A stretch of 64,000 bases of DNA. It comes from Deltaproteobacteria bacterium (GTDB lineage Bacteria > Myxococcota_C > UBA6777). Every line of letters begins with the position of its first letter. Positions within the stretch are counted from its first letter, which is position 1. Of this stretch, positions 37,933 to 47,280 are shown one piece after another. The notes under the pieces are model-generated. The model saw only the letters and a program-made list of their open reading frames with translations, was not told the DNA's origin and ran no database searches. Made by a program: the position numbers and the translations under genes. The DNA is taken from NCBI GenBank assembly GCA_002731275.1, contig PCBK01000030.1, forward strand, positions 160,609-224,608. The letters run 5' to 3'.

Positions 37933-38619
37933 TTATTGTTCAAATTGAAAGCGGAACAACCACAACCCAACGACGAGAAAAAAAATGTCGAAGAAAGCCA
38001 AGCCACGGATCCAAAAGGACGTATGTGGAATGCCCGCCTGTCCGATCAGCTCATTGGTCGCTTGCGCGCCAGCGATCACGACAGGAAGTGCAACAGGCAA
38101 AAACAACAAGGGAAGCAACGCGTCGCGAAAACGTGCGTTGAGCAGCAACGTCGCCATCAACGTACCAATGATCGAGAAGCCCCACATGCCGAGCAGAAAG
38201 ATAGGTACAGCGGAGAGCACAAAGGAGGAGAGAGAGACCCCAAACATCACCGACGCGAGTGGAACAGCCCACATCGCGCACAAAAACAAGAACAACATCA
38301 ACGCGCCTTGCTTGGCCAAAAACAACGCCTCTTTGGGAACGGGCGCCATGCGCAAACCTTCGAGGCCTTCGTCCTCTCGCTCTGCGGCGTAGAGTTGGTT
38401 CATCCCAAGCGTCCCTGCAAACGCCAAAATGGACCACAACACCCCGGCCAAGATCTCACGCTGGATAGAAGGATCTACACGCAAAGAGAGACCAAAGATA
38501 CCGAGTGACACCACCACAAAAAAGAACATCATGGTCAAACGATCGCGACTGCGCCATTCGAGCAACAAGTCCTTACGCAACAACCACCATACCTGCCGAA
38601 AAAACATACGATTCTCCAT
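37933..38619 (-). CDS. ccmB: heme exporter protein B-like ABC permease
   Basis: The 228-residue integral membrane protein has six hydrophobic helices and a CcmB-like N-terminus (FRQVWWLLRKDLLLEWRSRDR), with the characteristic ILWSILAFAGTLGMNQLYA-type segment after the second helix. CcmB is the membrane part of the CcmABCD complex that acts in cytochrome c maturation. No ccmA, ccmC or ccmE is next to it. The ATG at 38619 fits the family length (about 220); GTG starts up to 28 codons earlier have somewhat better ribosome sites, so the exact start is uncertain. Confidence 0.8.
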   Translation of the reverse strand: MENRMFFRQVWWLLRKDLLLEWRSRDRLTMMFFFVVVSLGIFGLSLRVDPSIQREILAGVLWSILAFAGTLGMNQLYAAEREDEGLEGLRMAPVPKEALFLAKQGALMLFLFLCAMWAVPLASVMFGVSLSSFVLSAVPIFLLGMWGFSIIGTLMATLLLNARFRDALLPLLFLPVALPVVIAGAQATNELIGQAGIPHTSFWIRGLAFFDIFFLVVGLWLFRFQFEQ

Positions 38620-38703
38620 GTGACCACGCACACAGATGTGCACATGACCTTCCTTTAACTTACCATACACGCAACGGATTTCTATTTCAAACTCTGAACC
38701 CAC

Positions 38704-38990
38704 ATTGACCTGTTCATCATTTGATCAAGAGAGTCCGGCTATGTACGAGACATTTCAGCCCAAGTCAAGGCCCAATCCGTAGGGGTATGTCCCCCTTTTA
38801 CCCAAACAAATACGCACAATACTTGCAGTTCAGCCCGGCCCGTGGCAGACTGTCGTCTATCTTTAAGAGAAAAGAGGTCACCTCTGTATGTCGGAGCTGT
38901 CTTCGGCATGCGTAAAGAAGAGGTTTTTATCATATTTTTCCATCTCGCGCTCGCGGAGACATTCTTCCAACGGACGGGAAAGCAAAAACG
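38704..38990 (+). other. intergenic region between ccmB and the DUF4388 gene
   Basis: This 287-nt divergent gap holds a perfect dyad AGAGGT-C-ACCTCT (38873-38885) that could be an operator for either flanking gene, and a GGGG/CCCC mini-hairpin near 38783-38795. No good promoter hexamers were found by eye. Confidence 0.35.
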
Positions 38991-41900
38991 ATGCAACAAA
39001 ACGAACACATACTGATCATCGGCTCTTCAGAGGAAAGTCGTCAAACACACCGCCAAACCTTGCTCGGTGCACACTTTCACTCTTCTATCATCCAAGAAGA
39101 AAGCAGCCTCGAAGAGGTCCTCTCTTCGCACCCCACACCTGCTCTTGTTCTCGCAAGTATGCCCATTACTGCGGCCCAACGGGCGCTCATACAATCGCTC
39201 AAAGCAAGCGACTTTCGCCCACTGTTGCTCTTTTTGCTGCCAAAAGAAAACCGCTCACAAGCCACAGAAGCACTCGAACTCGGTGCCGACGAGATCCTTC
39301 GTGAACCTTACACATCACACGATCTTATCACCCGCATTCAGCTCCTGATGGAGCGACGCCGACGCGAAAGTATCGGCCGCCCAACGAGCGAAACATCAGG
39401 TGTCCTCGACGACATCTCCATCCGCGAGATTGTCGAGCTGTTCAAGCTCGGAGGTGGTAGCGCAGAAGTCATCATCAAATCCCCCTCTGTACGCGGGAAA
39501 CTTTACTTTCGGGGCGGTACGCTCTGTGGCGCGCTGCTCAACCAACACGAAGGCATCGAAGCACTTATCCGGCTCCTCCAAATCGAGCAAGGCACCTTCC
39601 ACATCTCTCCAGAGACCTCCAGCGAAGACCCCGCCTCACACAACATCAATGTGCCCGATCCACTCTCAAAAGCCGCACAAGCACTCGGCTACTGGGAAAC
39701 ACTCCTCCAACAGCTCCCCTCTCGCTCCCAACAAATACACGTGGACTTCGAGCGCGTAGAGGATGAATTTGGCGATCTCAACGATCTCTCCCACCAACTC
39801 CTCTGGCAACTCTCTGCGCACCGCTCCCTCGAAGGAATGCTCAACGATCTCGAAGGGGACAGTGTCGCAGCACTCGAAGAACTCGTCCGCCTTTACAACG
39901 CAGACTACTTCACCGTAGTCCCTCCTGGCTCTGCGACCTTCTCCGAGCCGAGAAGCCAGGCCGAGCTCATCGAAGCCGTCTCAAGTCAACATCTCCCCCA
40001 ACCTTCGAGTGAGTTCTCCAACTTTGACACACTCCTCGCAGCTGCCGCACAAGAAGCCGCCATGCACCTTGTCGCCGCCGCGAGCCCTGTTGACGGGAGC
40101 CAAACACTCGACCCCGAACAATCCCCCTCCTTCTTTGATCTCCCCGCACTTGAGCTGCAACCTCCCCTCCCCCCATCAAGACCATCGACCTCAAGCGCGC
40201 AACGACAGAGCACCTCACGAGAGAGCTTCTCGACAGTCTCCAAAGAATCGATCCCCGGACTCCTGCAACAACTCCGTCAGGACGCGTCTTCCCCCAACCA
40301 CCTTGCGCGCACATCGCCCTTCTCGCCATCTAGCGCGAATATCGACAGCGCAAGCAGCCGTGGTGACCTGACAACACGTCCTACCGATCGTTCTACACGT
40401 CCTGAGATGGAAACGCTCGCCCCTGACCATCGCACCGACATCGATACCCTCCTCCCACCTGACGAACCGTTCGATCGTGGTAGTGGCAGCATGATCGTCG
40501 CCATCGAGCCAGAATCATCGAGCACGCACACGTCAGAGGACCTTCCAGCACCTCCCTTCCCCGATGTGCTAGATGACGAAGAAGAGGAAGTTCCCGCCAA
40601 AAGCGAGCCCATCTCAAATGAGAGCCCAAGCTTCGTCATTGGAAATGACCCCGTCTTTTCGGCACACAACGCTCCTGCGACTGTGCCAGACGTCATCGCA
40701 GCCTCAGAGGACGATCTCAAAGACGTTTGGGAGCTCAGGACCACCAGCAAAGGTTCCAAATCTCAGCTCTCGCAAGAAGAAGTTGTCCTGCTCTTGCCAA
40801 AAGACGACCCCGTCAAGGCCGAAAAACACGAACTCGAAGCTGACGAAGAAGAGACCACAACGGTCTCTGTCGAAGAGACACCCGCCAAAAAAGCAGAGAA
40901 CTTCTCCCTCGAAACGACGGGACAAGATCTCATGGCACACATCCTCAAAACGGAATCCTCACAGGCGCTCAACAAGCTGCTCGAATCCGGCTTCGAGATC
41001 ACTCCCACTTCGGATGAAGAGAAAGGCGAAGAGGAACCTGTACTTGTCCTCAAAACAGAGACTGGTGAGGAGAAATCAAACGGCGCAGGCCACACCAAGA
41101 TTCAAACACACGCCGCAGAGTCACAATCTCCTACTGAGACCATCCCCTTTGGCATGACTCTTGACCATATCAAGGGTACACAATCATCGGCGAGCTTCTC
41201 ACTTGAGTTGGACAGTGAAGAAGACACTTCCAGCGCACCAGAGGCCAACAAAGTCGAGGCGATCTCACTCCACCTCGACGATGATGTCGATGATCTACTG
41301 CTCGATACACCTGCACCCACAACACCCGCTCCCCAAAAATCATCGAAGGTCCCACAACGCTCGGATTTAGGGTTGAGTGATGAGTTTTTCATCGAAGACC
41401 TCACCCCCAAACAACGAAACGATGCGTGGATCTGGATCCTCGCGGTTGTCGTACTCGTCGGTGCAGGGCTCGCCGGATGGTATCGACGAAAGATGCTCAA
41501 CGAAGCCAATCCCGGTACACGGAAAGTCACAACCAATCGACAAGTCCGTAGACGTCCTCCAACAGCACCGCGTCCCGCTGCGCGCCCAGAACCTCGCCCC
41601 GAGGCGCTCGCCGCAGCACAAGTGGATGCAGGCGACAACGACGCAGACGCAAGCTCCACGGATGAAGACACCGTCGGAGGCAACACCCCCGATACACAAG
41701 AGGTCACACCGCCTGTTGTGCGAAGACGCGTCACACCGCCTGTTGTTCGACGCCCACGGACGAGAAGACGTGTCGTCGCAAGACGTCGGCAGACACCACC
41801 GAGACGCCGCGCGAGCTCAAAAAGCAGTGTGATGCGTATGCTCCGCACGGCCCAACGCCTCAAGAGACGTGAGCGATTTAAGCAGGCAGAGCGAATCCTT

Positions 41901-42191
41901 CGTCGTGCATTGCGCAAACAACCAAGAATGGTCCCACTCCTCACCACCCTCGGAAATGTCCTCTACGAGCAGAACAAGAGCTCAAAGGCGCTTCGCTACC
42001 TCGAACGCGCGTACCGCATCAGCCCACGTCAAACAAGCGGTGGTCTGGTCACACTTGGAAGTATTTATTACGAAAAAAGCAAGCCCAACAAGGCGCGCAA
42101 CATCTACAAAGAGTACCTTCGACTCTTCCCCCGTGGAAAACACGTCCGAGATGTGCGCAGTATGCTCAAAAGCATCAACCTCAATCGATAA
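38991..42191 (+). CDS. receiver-like / DUF4388 / transmembrane / TPR protein
   Basis: The 1066 residues begin with a response-regulator-like domain (about 6-125; the phospho-acceptor region is atypical and reads VLASMPIT), followed by a PatA/DUF4388 domain (about 137-215: LDDISIREIVELFKLGGGSAEVII, GKLYFRGGTLCGALL). An acidic, Ser/Pro-rich region of nearly 600 residues leads to one membrane helix (about 807-829), an Arg/Pro-rich linker with a duplicated TPPVVRR unit, and C-terminal TPRs (RRERFKQAERILRRALRKQP, YLERAYRISP, ARNIYKEYLRLFPRG). DUF4388 proteins act in gliding motility and development in Myxococcus. The layout matches the other anchored sensors here. Confidence 0.85.
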   Translation: MQQNEHILIIGSSEESRQTHRQTLLGAHFHSSIIQEESSLEEVLSSHPTPALVLASMPITAAQRALIQSLKASDFRPLLLFLLPKENRSQATEALELGADEILREPYTSHDLITRIQLLMERRRRESIGRPTSETSGVLDDISIREIVELFKLGGGSAEVIIKSPSVRGKLYFRGGTLCGALLNQHEGIEALIRLLQIEQGTFHISPETSSEDPASHNINVPDPLSKAAQALGYWETLLQQLPSRSQQIHVDFERVEDEFGDLNDLSHQLLWQLSAHRSLEGMLNDLEGDSVAALEELVRLYNADYFTVVPPGSATFSEPRSQAELIEAVSSQHLPQPSSEFSNFDTLLAAAAQEAAMHLVAAASPVDGSQTLDPEQSPSFFDLPALELQPPLPPSRPSTSSAQRQSTSRESFSTVSKESIPGLLQQLRQDASSPNHLARTSPFSPSSANIDSASSRGDLTTRPTDRSTRPEMETLAPDHRTDIDTLLPPDEPFDRGSGSMIVAIEPESSSTHTSEDLPAPPFPDVLDDEEEEVPAKSEPISNESPSFVIGNDPVFSAHNAPATVPDVIAASEDDLKDVWELRTTSKGSKSQLSQEEVVLLLPKDDPVKAEKHELEADEEETTTVSVEETPAKKAENFSLETTGQDLMAHILKTESSQALNKLLESGFEITPTSDEEKGEEEPVLVLKTETGEEKSNGAGHTKIQTHAAESQSPTETIPFGMTLDHIKGTQSSASFSLELDSEEDTSSAPEANKVEAISLHLDDDVDDLLLDTPAPTTPAPQKSSKVPQRSDLGLSDEFFIEDLTPKQRNDAWIWILAVVVLVGAGLAGWYRRKMLNEANPGTRKVTTNRQVRRRPPTAPRPAARPEPRPEALAAAQVDAGDNDADASSTDEDTVGGNTPDTQEVTPPVVRRRVTPPVVRRPRTRRRVVARRRQTPPRRRASSKSSVMRMLRTAQRLKRRERFKQAERILRRALRKQPRMVPLLTTLGNVLYEQNKSSKALRYLERAYRISPRQTSGGLVTLGSIYYEKSKPNKARNIYKEYLRLFPRGKHVRDVRSMLKSINLNR

Positions 42192-42230
42192 CCCTCCCCC
42201 CTCTTTTCTCCTCCCCAAAACAACTCTCTG

Positions 42231-43154
42231 TTATGTTCCCACAGGGTGCCAAGCTGTCTTCCACTCAATGTAAGGCGTGAGTGCGTAGAGACTTTGCATG
42301 TCTTCGCTCTTCCAATCTTTGGCAGGTGGATCGTCGAAGATACTTACGCGCTTGACATTTTCGGCGGAGAGCTTCTGAATATCTGCGATCTGCTCTTCGG
42401 GACCACCGTAGCAAGCGATCGCGTTCAAATCCATATGACCGGCGATGTGGGAGATCAGCTCATCGCGCTTCCCTGTAAGGATATTGACGACACCACCGGG
42501 CAGGTCGCTCGTCGCGAGGACTTCAGCAAGCTCAATCGCGATGGTCGGTGCGTCATTCTCCACGATCAAGATACAGCTGTTACCACTGACAATGACAGGC
42601 GCAAAGGCCGAGACAAGTCCAAGCAAAGGCGAATGCATCGAACTAAAGACCGTCACGACACCTGTGGGCTCGGGGAAGGTAAAGTTGAAAAAGGACGACG
42701 CGACGGGGTTGACGCTGCCCAATACTTGAGCGTACTTGTCAGCCCAGCCAGCATACCAGAAGATACGATCGACAGTCGCGTCGATCTCTTCACTCGCGTC
42801 TTTCGCAGAGAATCCAGCGTGTTGTGTCAGACAACGCTCAAAGACTTCACGTCGTGATTCGAGCATCTCAGCCATGCGATACATGATCTGGCTGCGATTA
42901 AACGCGCTCCTTTTGGCCCAACCAGCTTGCGCTTTTCGCGCGACGACGAGCGCATTGCGAAAGTCTTTTCGAGTTGCCCACGCGTAATTTGCCACGAGTT
43001 TGCCCTCTTTGTCTTTGAGTTGCAGGTAACGACCACGCTCCGAGCGAGGAAACCCTCCCCCGATAAAGAGTTTGTACGTCTTGGCTACACTGATCCGTGC
43101 GGCGCTTGTAGGAGACACCTTCTTCTTGGAATTGGAATTGCTTTTTTTGGTCAT
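42231..43154 (-). CDS. truncated ALDH-superfamily protein lacking the catalytic domain
   Basis: The 307-residue protein aligns with roughly the first 270 residues of aldehyde dehydrogenases, covering the NAD-binding domain, then ends with a divergent tail. Residues needed for activity are lost: the PWNFPL motif is replaced by SMHSPL, KPAETTP by VENDAP, and the FTGS turn by ACYGG, and there is no catalytic Cys region. It follows a full-length ALDH with 11 nt between stop and start and GAGGAG ahead of the ATG at 43154, so they are co-translated. This matches the C-terminal pseudo-ALDH domain of ALDH16, here as a separate gene. A scaffold role is inferred. Confidence 0.85.
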   Translation of the reverse strand: MTKKSNSNSKKKVSPTSAARISVAKTYKLFIGGGFPRSERGRYLQLKDKEGKLVANYAWATRKDFRNALVVARKAQAGWAKRSAFNRSQIMYRMAEMLESRREVFERCLTQHAGFSAKDASEEIDATVDRIFWYAGWADKYAQVLGSVNPVASSFFNFTFPEPTGVVTVFSSMHSPLLGLVSAFAPVIVSGNSCILIVENDAPTIAIELAEVLATSDLPGGVVNILTGKRDELISHIAGHMDLNAIACYGGPEEQIADIQKLSAENVKRVSIFDDPPAKDWKSEDMQSLYALTPYIEWKTAWHPVGT

Positions 43155-43165
43155 GCTCTCTCTCC

Positions 43166-44719
43166 TCACCGTACACGCAAGTAGGGCAACAATCCGTGAA
43201 GACCACCTTCGCGGCCAAAGCCACTCTCTTTATAGCCCCCAAAGGGACTACCTGGATCGAACTTGTTAAATGTATTGCCCCAAATCACACCCGCGCGGAT
43301 GGAACCTGCCATTTGATAGACTTTGCTGCCTTTGTCGCTCCAAATCCCGGCAGACAAACCATACGGTGTGTTGTTGGCTTTCGTGATCGCCTCTTGTGGT
43401 GTACGGAAGGTCAACACTGCAAGGACAGGTCCAAAGATCTCTTCTTGTGCGATACGATGGGATTGTGCGACGTCTGAGAAGAACGTTGGACGACAAAAAT
43501 ACCCGCGCTCAGGTAACGAGACCGGCGCTTCAAACTTGGTGGCACCTTCTTTGACGCCGAAGTCAACGAGCTCGTTGATCTTATCGAGCTGCATCTTGGA
43601 GTTGATCGCCCCAACGTCCGTGTTCTTGTCGAGTGGATCGCCCACACGCAAGGTGGCCATCCGGTCGCGCAGTTTGTCGAGGACGATGTCCGCGACGCTC
43701 TCTTGTACGAGCAAACGAGAGCCTGCACAGCAGACGTGGCCCTGGTTAAAGAAGATGCCCTGGATGATACCTTCGACGGCCTGATCGAGCGGTGCGTCTT
43801 CGAAGATGATGTTGGCACCTTTCCCGCCAAGCTCAAGTGTGAGGCTTTTTCTGGTCCCAGCGAGCGCACGTTGGATAATTTTGCCAACCTCAGTCGAGCC
43901 TGTGAAGGCGACTTTGTCGACATCGGGGTGTGTCGTCAGCGCGGCACCTGTCGCGCCAGCACCGTTGACAATGTTGACGACACCAGGGGGAAGATCGGCT
44001 TCCTGGATGATCTCAGCCAACTTCATCGCGGTCAGAGGTGTCGTCTCGGCAGGCTTGAGAACGACTGTGTTTCCAGCAGCGAGTGCCGGCGCGATCTTCC
44101 AGGCGGCCATCAACAGAGGGAAGTTCCAGGGGATGACCTGTCCGGCGACCCCGAGGGAGGAGACCTTTGCACCAGGGAAGGCATAGTCGAGCTTGTCGGC
44201 CCAACCAGCGTAATACAGAAAGTGTGCTGCGGTCAGTGGGATATCGATATCCCTCGACTCTTTGATCGGCTTACCACCGTCCATCGTCTCAAGCAGCGCA
44301 AGCTCGCGGGCTTTCTCTTGAATCATCCGGCCGATGCGATAGATATACTTGCCACGCTCTTTGCCCGGCATCTTGGACCACACATTGTCATACGCCTTAC
44401 GAGCAGCGGTCACCGCTTTGTTCACGGTCTTCTCGTCTGCCGTCGCGACCTCAACGAGGACCTCTTCAGTGCTCGGGTTGATCGACGCAAAGTGGTCCTT
44501 ACCCTTGACAAATTCGCCATTGATGAAGTGACCATACTGCGACTCATACTGGCAGTGGTCGGGATTTTCGGGGGCAGGATCGTACGCCCACATATCACCA
44601 AACATCAGCGAGATCGCATCACTTTGTGTCTGTTTGTTGTCGGACACCTCTTGCTTGGTCTTTTTGTTCTTGCCCTTGGGCGCCTTGGATTGGCTTTTCT
44701 TTGGAGCCTTTTTATTCAT
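43166..44719 (-). CDS. aldehyde dehydrogenase (ALDH16-like catalytic half)
   Basis: The 517-residue enzyme has a Lys-rich N-terminal 30 residues and a complete ALDH fold: Asn199 (VIPWNFP), KPAETTPL, the FTGSTEVGK turn, catalytic Glu296 (LELGGKGANI), and nucleophile Cys330 (NQGHVCCAGSR). It ends GFGREGGLHGLLPYL, like ALDH16. It should oxidise an aldehyde with NAD(P)+. Placed 50 nt downstream of deoC and 11 nt upstream of the truncated ALDH, it most likely handles acetaldehyde or another aldehyde released from deoxyribose phosphate, which is inference from context. Confidence 0.92.
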   Translation of the reverse strand: MNKKAPKKSQSKAPKGKNKKTKQEVSDNKQTQSDAISLMFGDMWAYDPAPENPDHCQYESQYGHFINGEFVKGKDHFASINPSTEEVLVEVATADEKTVNKAVTAARKAYDNVWSKMPGKERGKYIYRIGRMIQEKARELALLETMDGGKPIKESRDIDIPLTAAHFLYYAGWADKLDYAFPGAKVSSLGVAGQVIPWNFPLLMAAWKIAPALAAGNTVVLKPAETTPLTAMKLAEIIQEADLPPGVVNIVNGAGATGAALTTHPDVDKVAFTGSTEVGKIIQRALAGTRKSLTLELGGKGANIIFEDAPLDQAVEGIIQGIFFNQGHVCCAGSRLLVQESVADIVLDKLRDRMATLRVGDPLDKNTDVGAINSKMQLDKINELVDFGVKEGATKFEAPVSLPERGYFCRPTFFSDVAQSHRIAQEEIFGPVLAVLTFRTPQEAITKANNTPYGLSAGIWSDKGSKVYQMAGSIRAGVIWGNTFNKFDPGSPFGGYKESGFGREGGLHGLLPYLRVR

Positions 44720-44769
44720 GGGTACCGTTCCTTTTCGGAAGGAGAGTGTCTATGTACAAAAAAAGCGAA

Positions 44770-45666
44770 TTAGTCGAGACTAAAGTAGTGACTGGATTGG
44801 TAACGTCCTGTGTCTTGTCGCTGCCACTGCATCAACACATCGTTGAGCAGGGAGGACGCACCAAAGCGGAACATTGAGGGGTCCAGCCAATCGTCTCCAA
44901 GGGTCTCTTTGACCATACAGAGGTATTGCCATGCGAGTTTGGCTGTACGAATGCCACCAGCAGGCTTCATCCCGATCTTGATGCCAGTCTTTTTATAATG
45001 ATCGCGGATCGCTTCGAGCATCACCAGCGTGACAGGTAACGTCGCGGCAGGTGAAACTTTTCCAGTAGACGTCTTAATAAAGTCGGCGCCAGCGTCCATC
45101 GCGATATGAGAGGCCTTTCGCACTTGGTCATATGTGTGCAGCTCACCGGTCTCAAGGATGACCTTCAAGTGGGCAGGACCACAGGCCTCTTTGAACGCCA
45201 CAATCTCGTTGTAGACAGTATTGTAATCACCAGAGAGGAAAGCCCCTCGATTGATCACCATGTCGATCTCATCAGCGCCTTGCGCGACAGTCTGACGGAC
45301 CTCTTCTGTACGGATGGGCAAAAAAGATTGACCGCTGGGGAATGCAGTCGCGACCGCTGCGACGTGAATCGATGTCCCTTTGAGCGCCTCTTTGGCGATG
45401 GAGACCATCGTCGGATAGACACACACCGCTGCGACCGATGGGATGTCAGGATTTTCGACGTGTGGTGTGCGGGCTTTTTGGCAAAGCATCCGCACCTTTC
45501 CTGGTGTGTCCATCCCTTCGAGGGTCGTCAGATCTGTCATCCGAATGATCAGGTCAAGCGCCGCTCGCTTCGAGGACTTTTTGATACTTCTCTTTTGAAA
45601 TGATGCCGCTCGTGCCTCAACTTGCACTTGATCCACGGTCGGTATAGAAGGCAACCGATATTCCAT
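44770..45666 (-). CDS. deoC: deoxyribose-phosphate aldolase
   Basis: DeoC splits 2-deoxyribose 5-phosphate into acetaldehyde and glyceraldehyde 3-phosphate. The 298 residues have the class I aldolase barrel with the Schiff-base Lys198 (ADFIKTSTGK), the second catalytic Lys234 (MKPAGGIRT) and DEIDMVINRGAFLSGDY. The product is longer than E. coli DeoC (259) because of about 40 extra N-terminal residues. The ATG at 45666 has GAAAGG upstream. It leads a three-gene minus-strand operon with two ALDH genes, which would remove the acetaldehyde formed. Confidence 0.95.
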   Translation of the reverse strand: MEYRLPSIPTVDQVQVEARAASFQKRSIKKSSKRAALDLIIRMTDLTTLEGMDTPGKVRMLCQKARTPHVENPDIPSVAAVCVYPTMVSIAKEALKGTSIHVAAVATAFPSGQSFLPIRTEEVRQTVAQGADEIDMVINRGAFLSGDYNTVYNEIVAFKEACGPAHLKVILETGELHTYDQVRKASHIAMDAGADFIKTSTGKVSPAATLPVTLVMLEAIRDHYKKTGIKIGMKPAGGIRTAKLAWQYLCMVKETLGDDWLDPSMFRFGASSLLNDVLMQWQRQDTGRYQSSHYFSLD

Positions 45667-45727
45667 CAGAATCAACCTTTCGCTCAATTGAAAAATAAAG
45701 GAGGCCATACGGCCGCAAAACGCACCG

Positions 45728-45756
45728 AGTATATCTATCCCCCTACAAAAACGCAA
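45728..45756 (-). promoter_or_regulatory. candidate deoC operon promoter
   Basis: TATACT (45728-45733) and TTGCGT (45751-45756) on the minus strand are spaced 17 nt. The -10 matches five of six consensus bases, the -35 three. The predicted start is about 55 nt upstream of deoC. Confidence 0.45.
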
Positions 45757-45771
45757 ACCAAAGCCCTTTTT

Positions 45772-46563
45772 CTATCCAACGGCCTCATCTGGATTCTTCA
45801 GGATCAATGTCACGTCCCCACAAGACGGCGCAAGCTCGATCTTTGGATGGCGAGGCGCCTCCATCGAATACACCGCTTCAAGCTCCCACCCAGACGCCAC
45901 CACAAGCGCACGCAAATCCTCCGATGGAAAGGTCAGTAACTCGTAGTATTCGTGAATCGTCTCAGGACACCCTTCAACGCCCTCAGTGCTCACGAGGACT
46001 TCGATCTGTTCGCGCTTATTGGTCTTATCTCGCCACCGACTCGCATACGCCACACTCGCATACCCACCTGTAGGGATCGCTGTCATCGAACACACGAATA
46101 ACGACTCCTTTTGTGTATCGAGCCCTTCACCATCGAGGACCATCAAGCCGACAATATAGAGTCCTCCAGGGCGTGTGTGTGTGCGAACACTCTGAAGATG
46201 TTGGAGAACCGCATCGTGATCAGGTAGATGGCCAATTGACGCGTCGAGGTTGAGTGTGACATCATAGTGTTCATCTCCCATACAAAGCGCACGCATGTCC
46301 CCCTGCACGAGCAGGTGAGGATACCCGTCTAACACCCTCTTCGCACGATCGACCATCCCTTGTGAGAGATCGTTGCCTGCCACAAAACACCCCTTCCTCG
46401 CGAAAGGCAATAACCACGTCCCTGGACCACATGCAGGATCCATCACTCGCTTCAGCGGGCCATCGAGGTGGTCAGCACACCAGCGCATGACCTCTCTTTT
46501 ATCCTCTTCATCCGGCGCAAGTAAAGCTTCGTAAACTGCCGGATAATTGTACAAGCTCTCCAT
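45772..46563 (-). CDS. SAM-dependent methyltransferase
   Basis: The 263-residue protein has the class I methyltransferase fold, with motif I VMDPACGPGTWLLPFA, motif II-like FVAGNDLSQGMVDRA, and the LVQGDMRAL and LNLDASIGHLPD segments. The substrate is unknown; the layout is like small-molecule methyltransferases. The ATG at 46563 has GGAG upstream. Its stop lies about 105 nt ahead of deoC on the same strand, with the deoC promoter candidate in between. Confidence 0.88.
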   Translation of the reverse strand: MESLYNYPAVYEALLAPDEEDKREVMRWCADHLDGPLKRVMDPACGPGTWLLPFARKGCFVAGNDLSQGMVDRAKRVLDGYPHLLVQGDMRALCMGDEHYDVTLNLDASIGHLPDHDAVLQHLQSVRTHTRPGGLYIVGLMVLDGEGLDTQKESLFVCSMTAIPTGGYASVAYASRWRDKTNKREQIEVLVSTEGVEGCPETIHEYYELLTFPSEDLRALVVASGWELEAVYSMEAPRHPKIELAPSCGDVTLILKNPDEAVG

Positions 46564-46785
46564 TTTCACTCCATCTCGCTCAATGAGCCTCACACCCACC
46601 ATATGTTTGGCTCGCACCTCACAGACGTTTCTCCACCTCTCTCTACAACGTCTGCGCCTATCAAACAACCTCTACCCCCTCCCTTAACACAATCACATCC
46701 CCGTCCAGACCGGACATTTCTCGCTCTCTTTTTTCATCACTCACGCGCCTATGCGCCTTTCTCACAACCCAAAAGGAACAAACAC

Positions 46786-47280
46786 ATGATCAACCAACAA
46801 AGTCTACAGCAGTGGCTCGCGCAGAGAAACAAGCAACCTGCCATTGTGTGCGACATCGACGAGACGCTCTGCACACAATTTGATCATCCGATTGTCCCGG
46901 CGATCAGGTTACTTCGACAACTCGCCCCCCCCATCATCCTTCTGTACCTGACGGCCCGACCGGAAGGAACAAAAGACGCAACGGTGTCTTTCCTCGAAGC
47001 CCAACACATGCCCTTTGTCCAACACCTCTACCTCTGTCCCCGCTGGCAATCCACGACACAACACAAGTGCGCGAAGATGAGATCTTTTGCCAAGGAGTAC
47101 AACGTGTTGCTGAGCATCGGAGACGCCGAAGAAGACCAACTCGCGTCAGAGGCCGCCAACATCCCATTTGCACGCATCTCGCTCGAAGATCCAGCTGGTA
47201 GTTGGCACCAGCTCACACCTCGACTTCAAGAAATTGCGAAAACATACTTGCCAAACACACCCCTAAGAGCTACAGAATGA
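46786..47280 (+). CDS. HAD-superfamily phosphatase-like protein
   Basis: The 164-residue protein has the HAD motif I CDIDETL with Asp23 and Asp25, motif II LYLTARPEGT, and motif III/IV around LLSIGDAEEDQLAS. This short form resembles HAD hydrolases acting on small phosphates or lipid A type phosphatases; the substrate is open. The ATG at 46786 has AAAAGG about 8 nt upstream. Its stop codon overlaps the start of a 34-residue membrane peptide (ATGA), and a GroES-like gene follows, so the three are likely one transcript. Confidence 0.85.
   Translation: MINQQSLQQWLAQRNKQPAIVCDIDETLCTQFDHPIVPAIRLLRQLAPPIILLYLTARPEGTKDATVSFLEAQHMPFVQHLYLCPRWQSTTQHKCAKMRSFAKEYNVLLSIGDAEEDQLASEAANIPFARISLEDPAGSWHQLTPRLQEIAKTYLPNTPLRATE

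Noticed and set aside
43703-44773. 356-codon plus-strand frame opposite the ALDH gene
   Set aside because: It is antisense to an enzyme with all catalytic residues; codon structure belongs to the ALDH.
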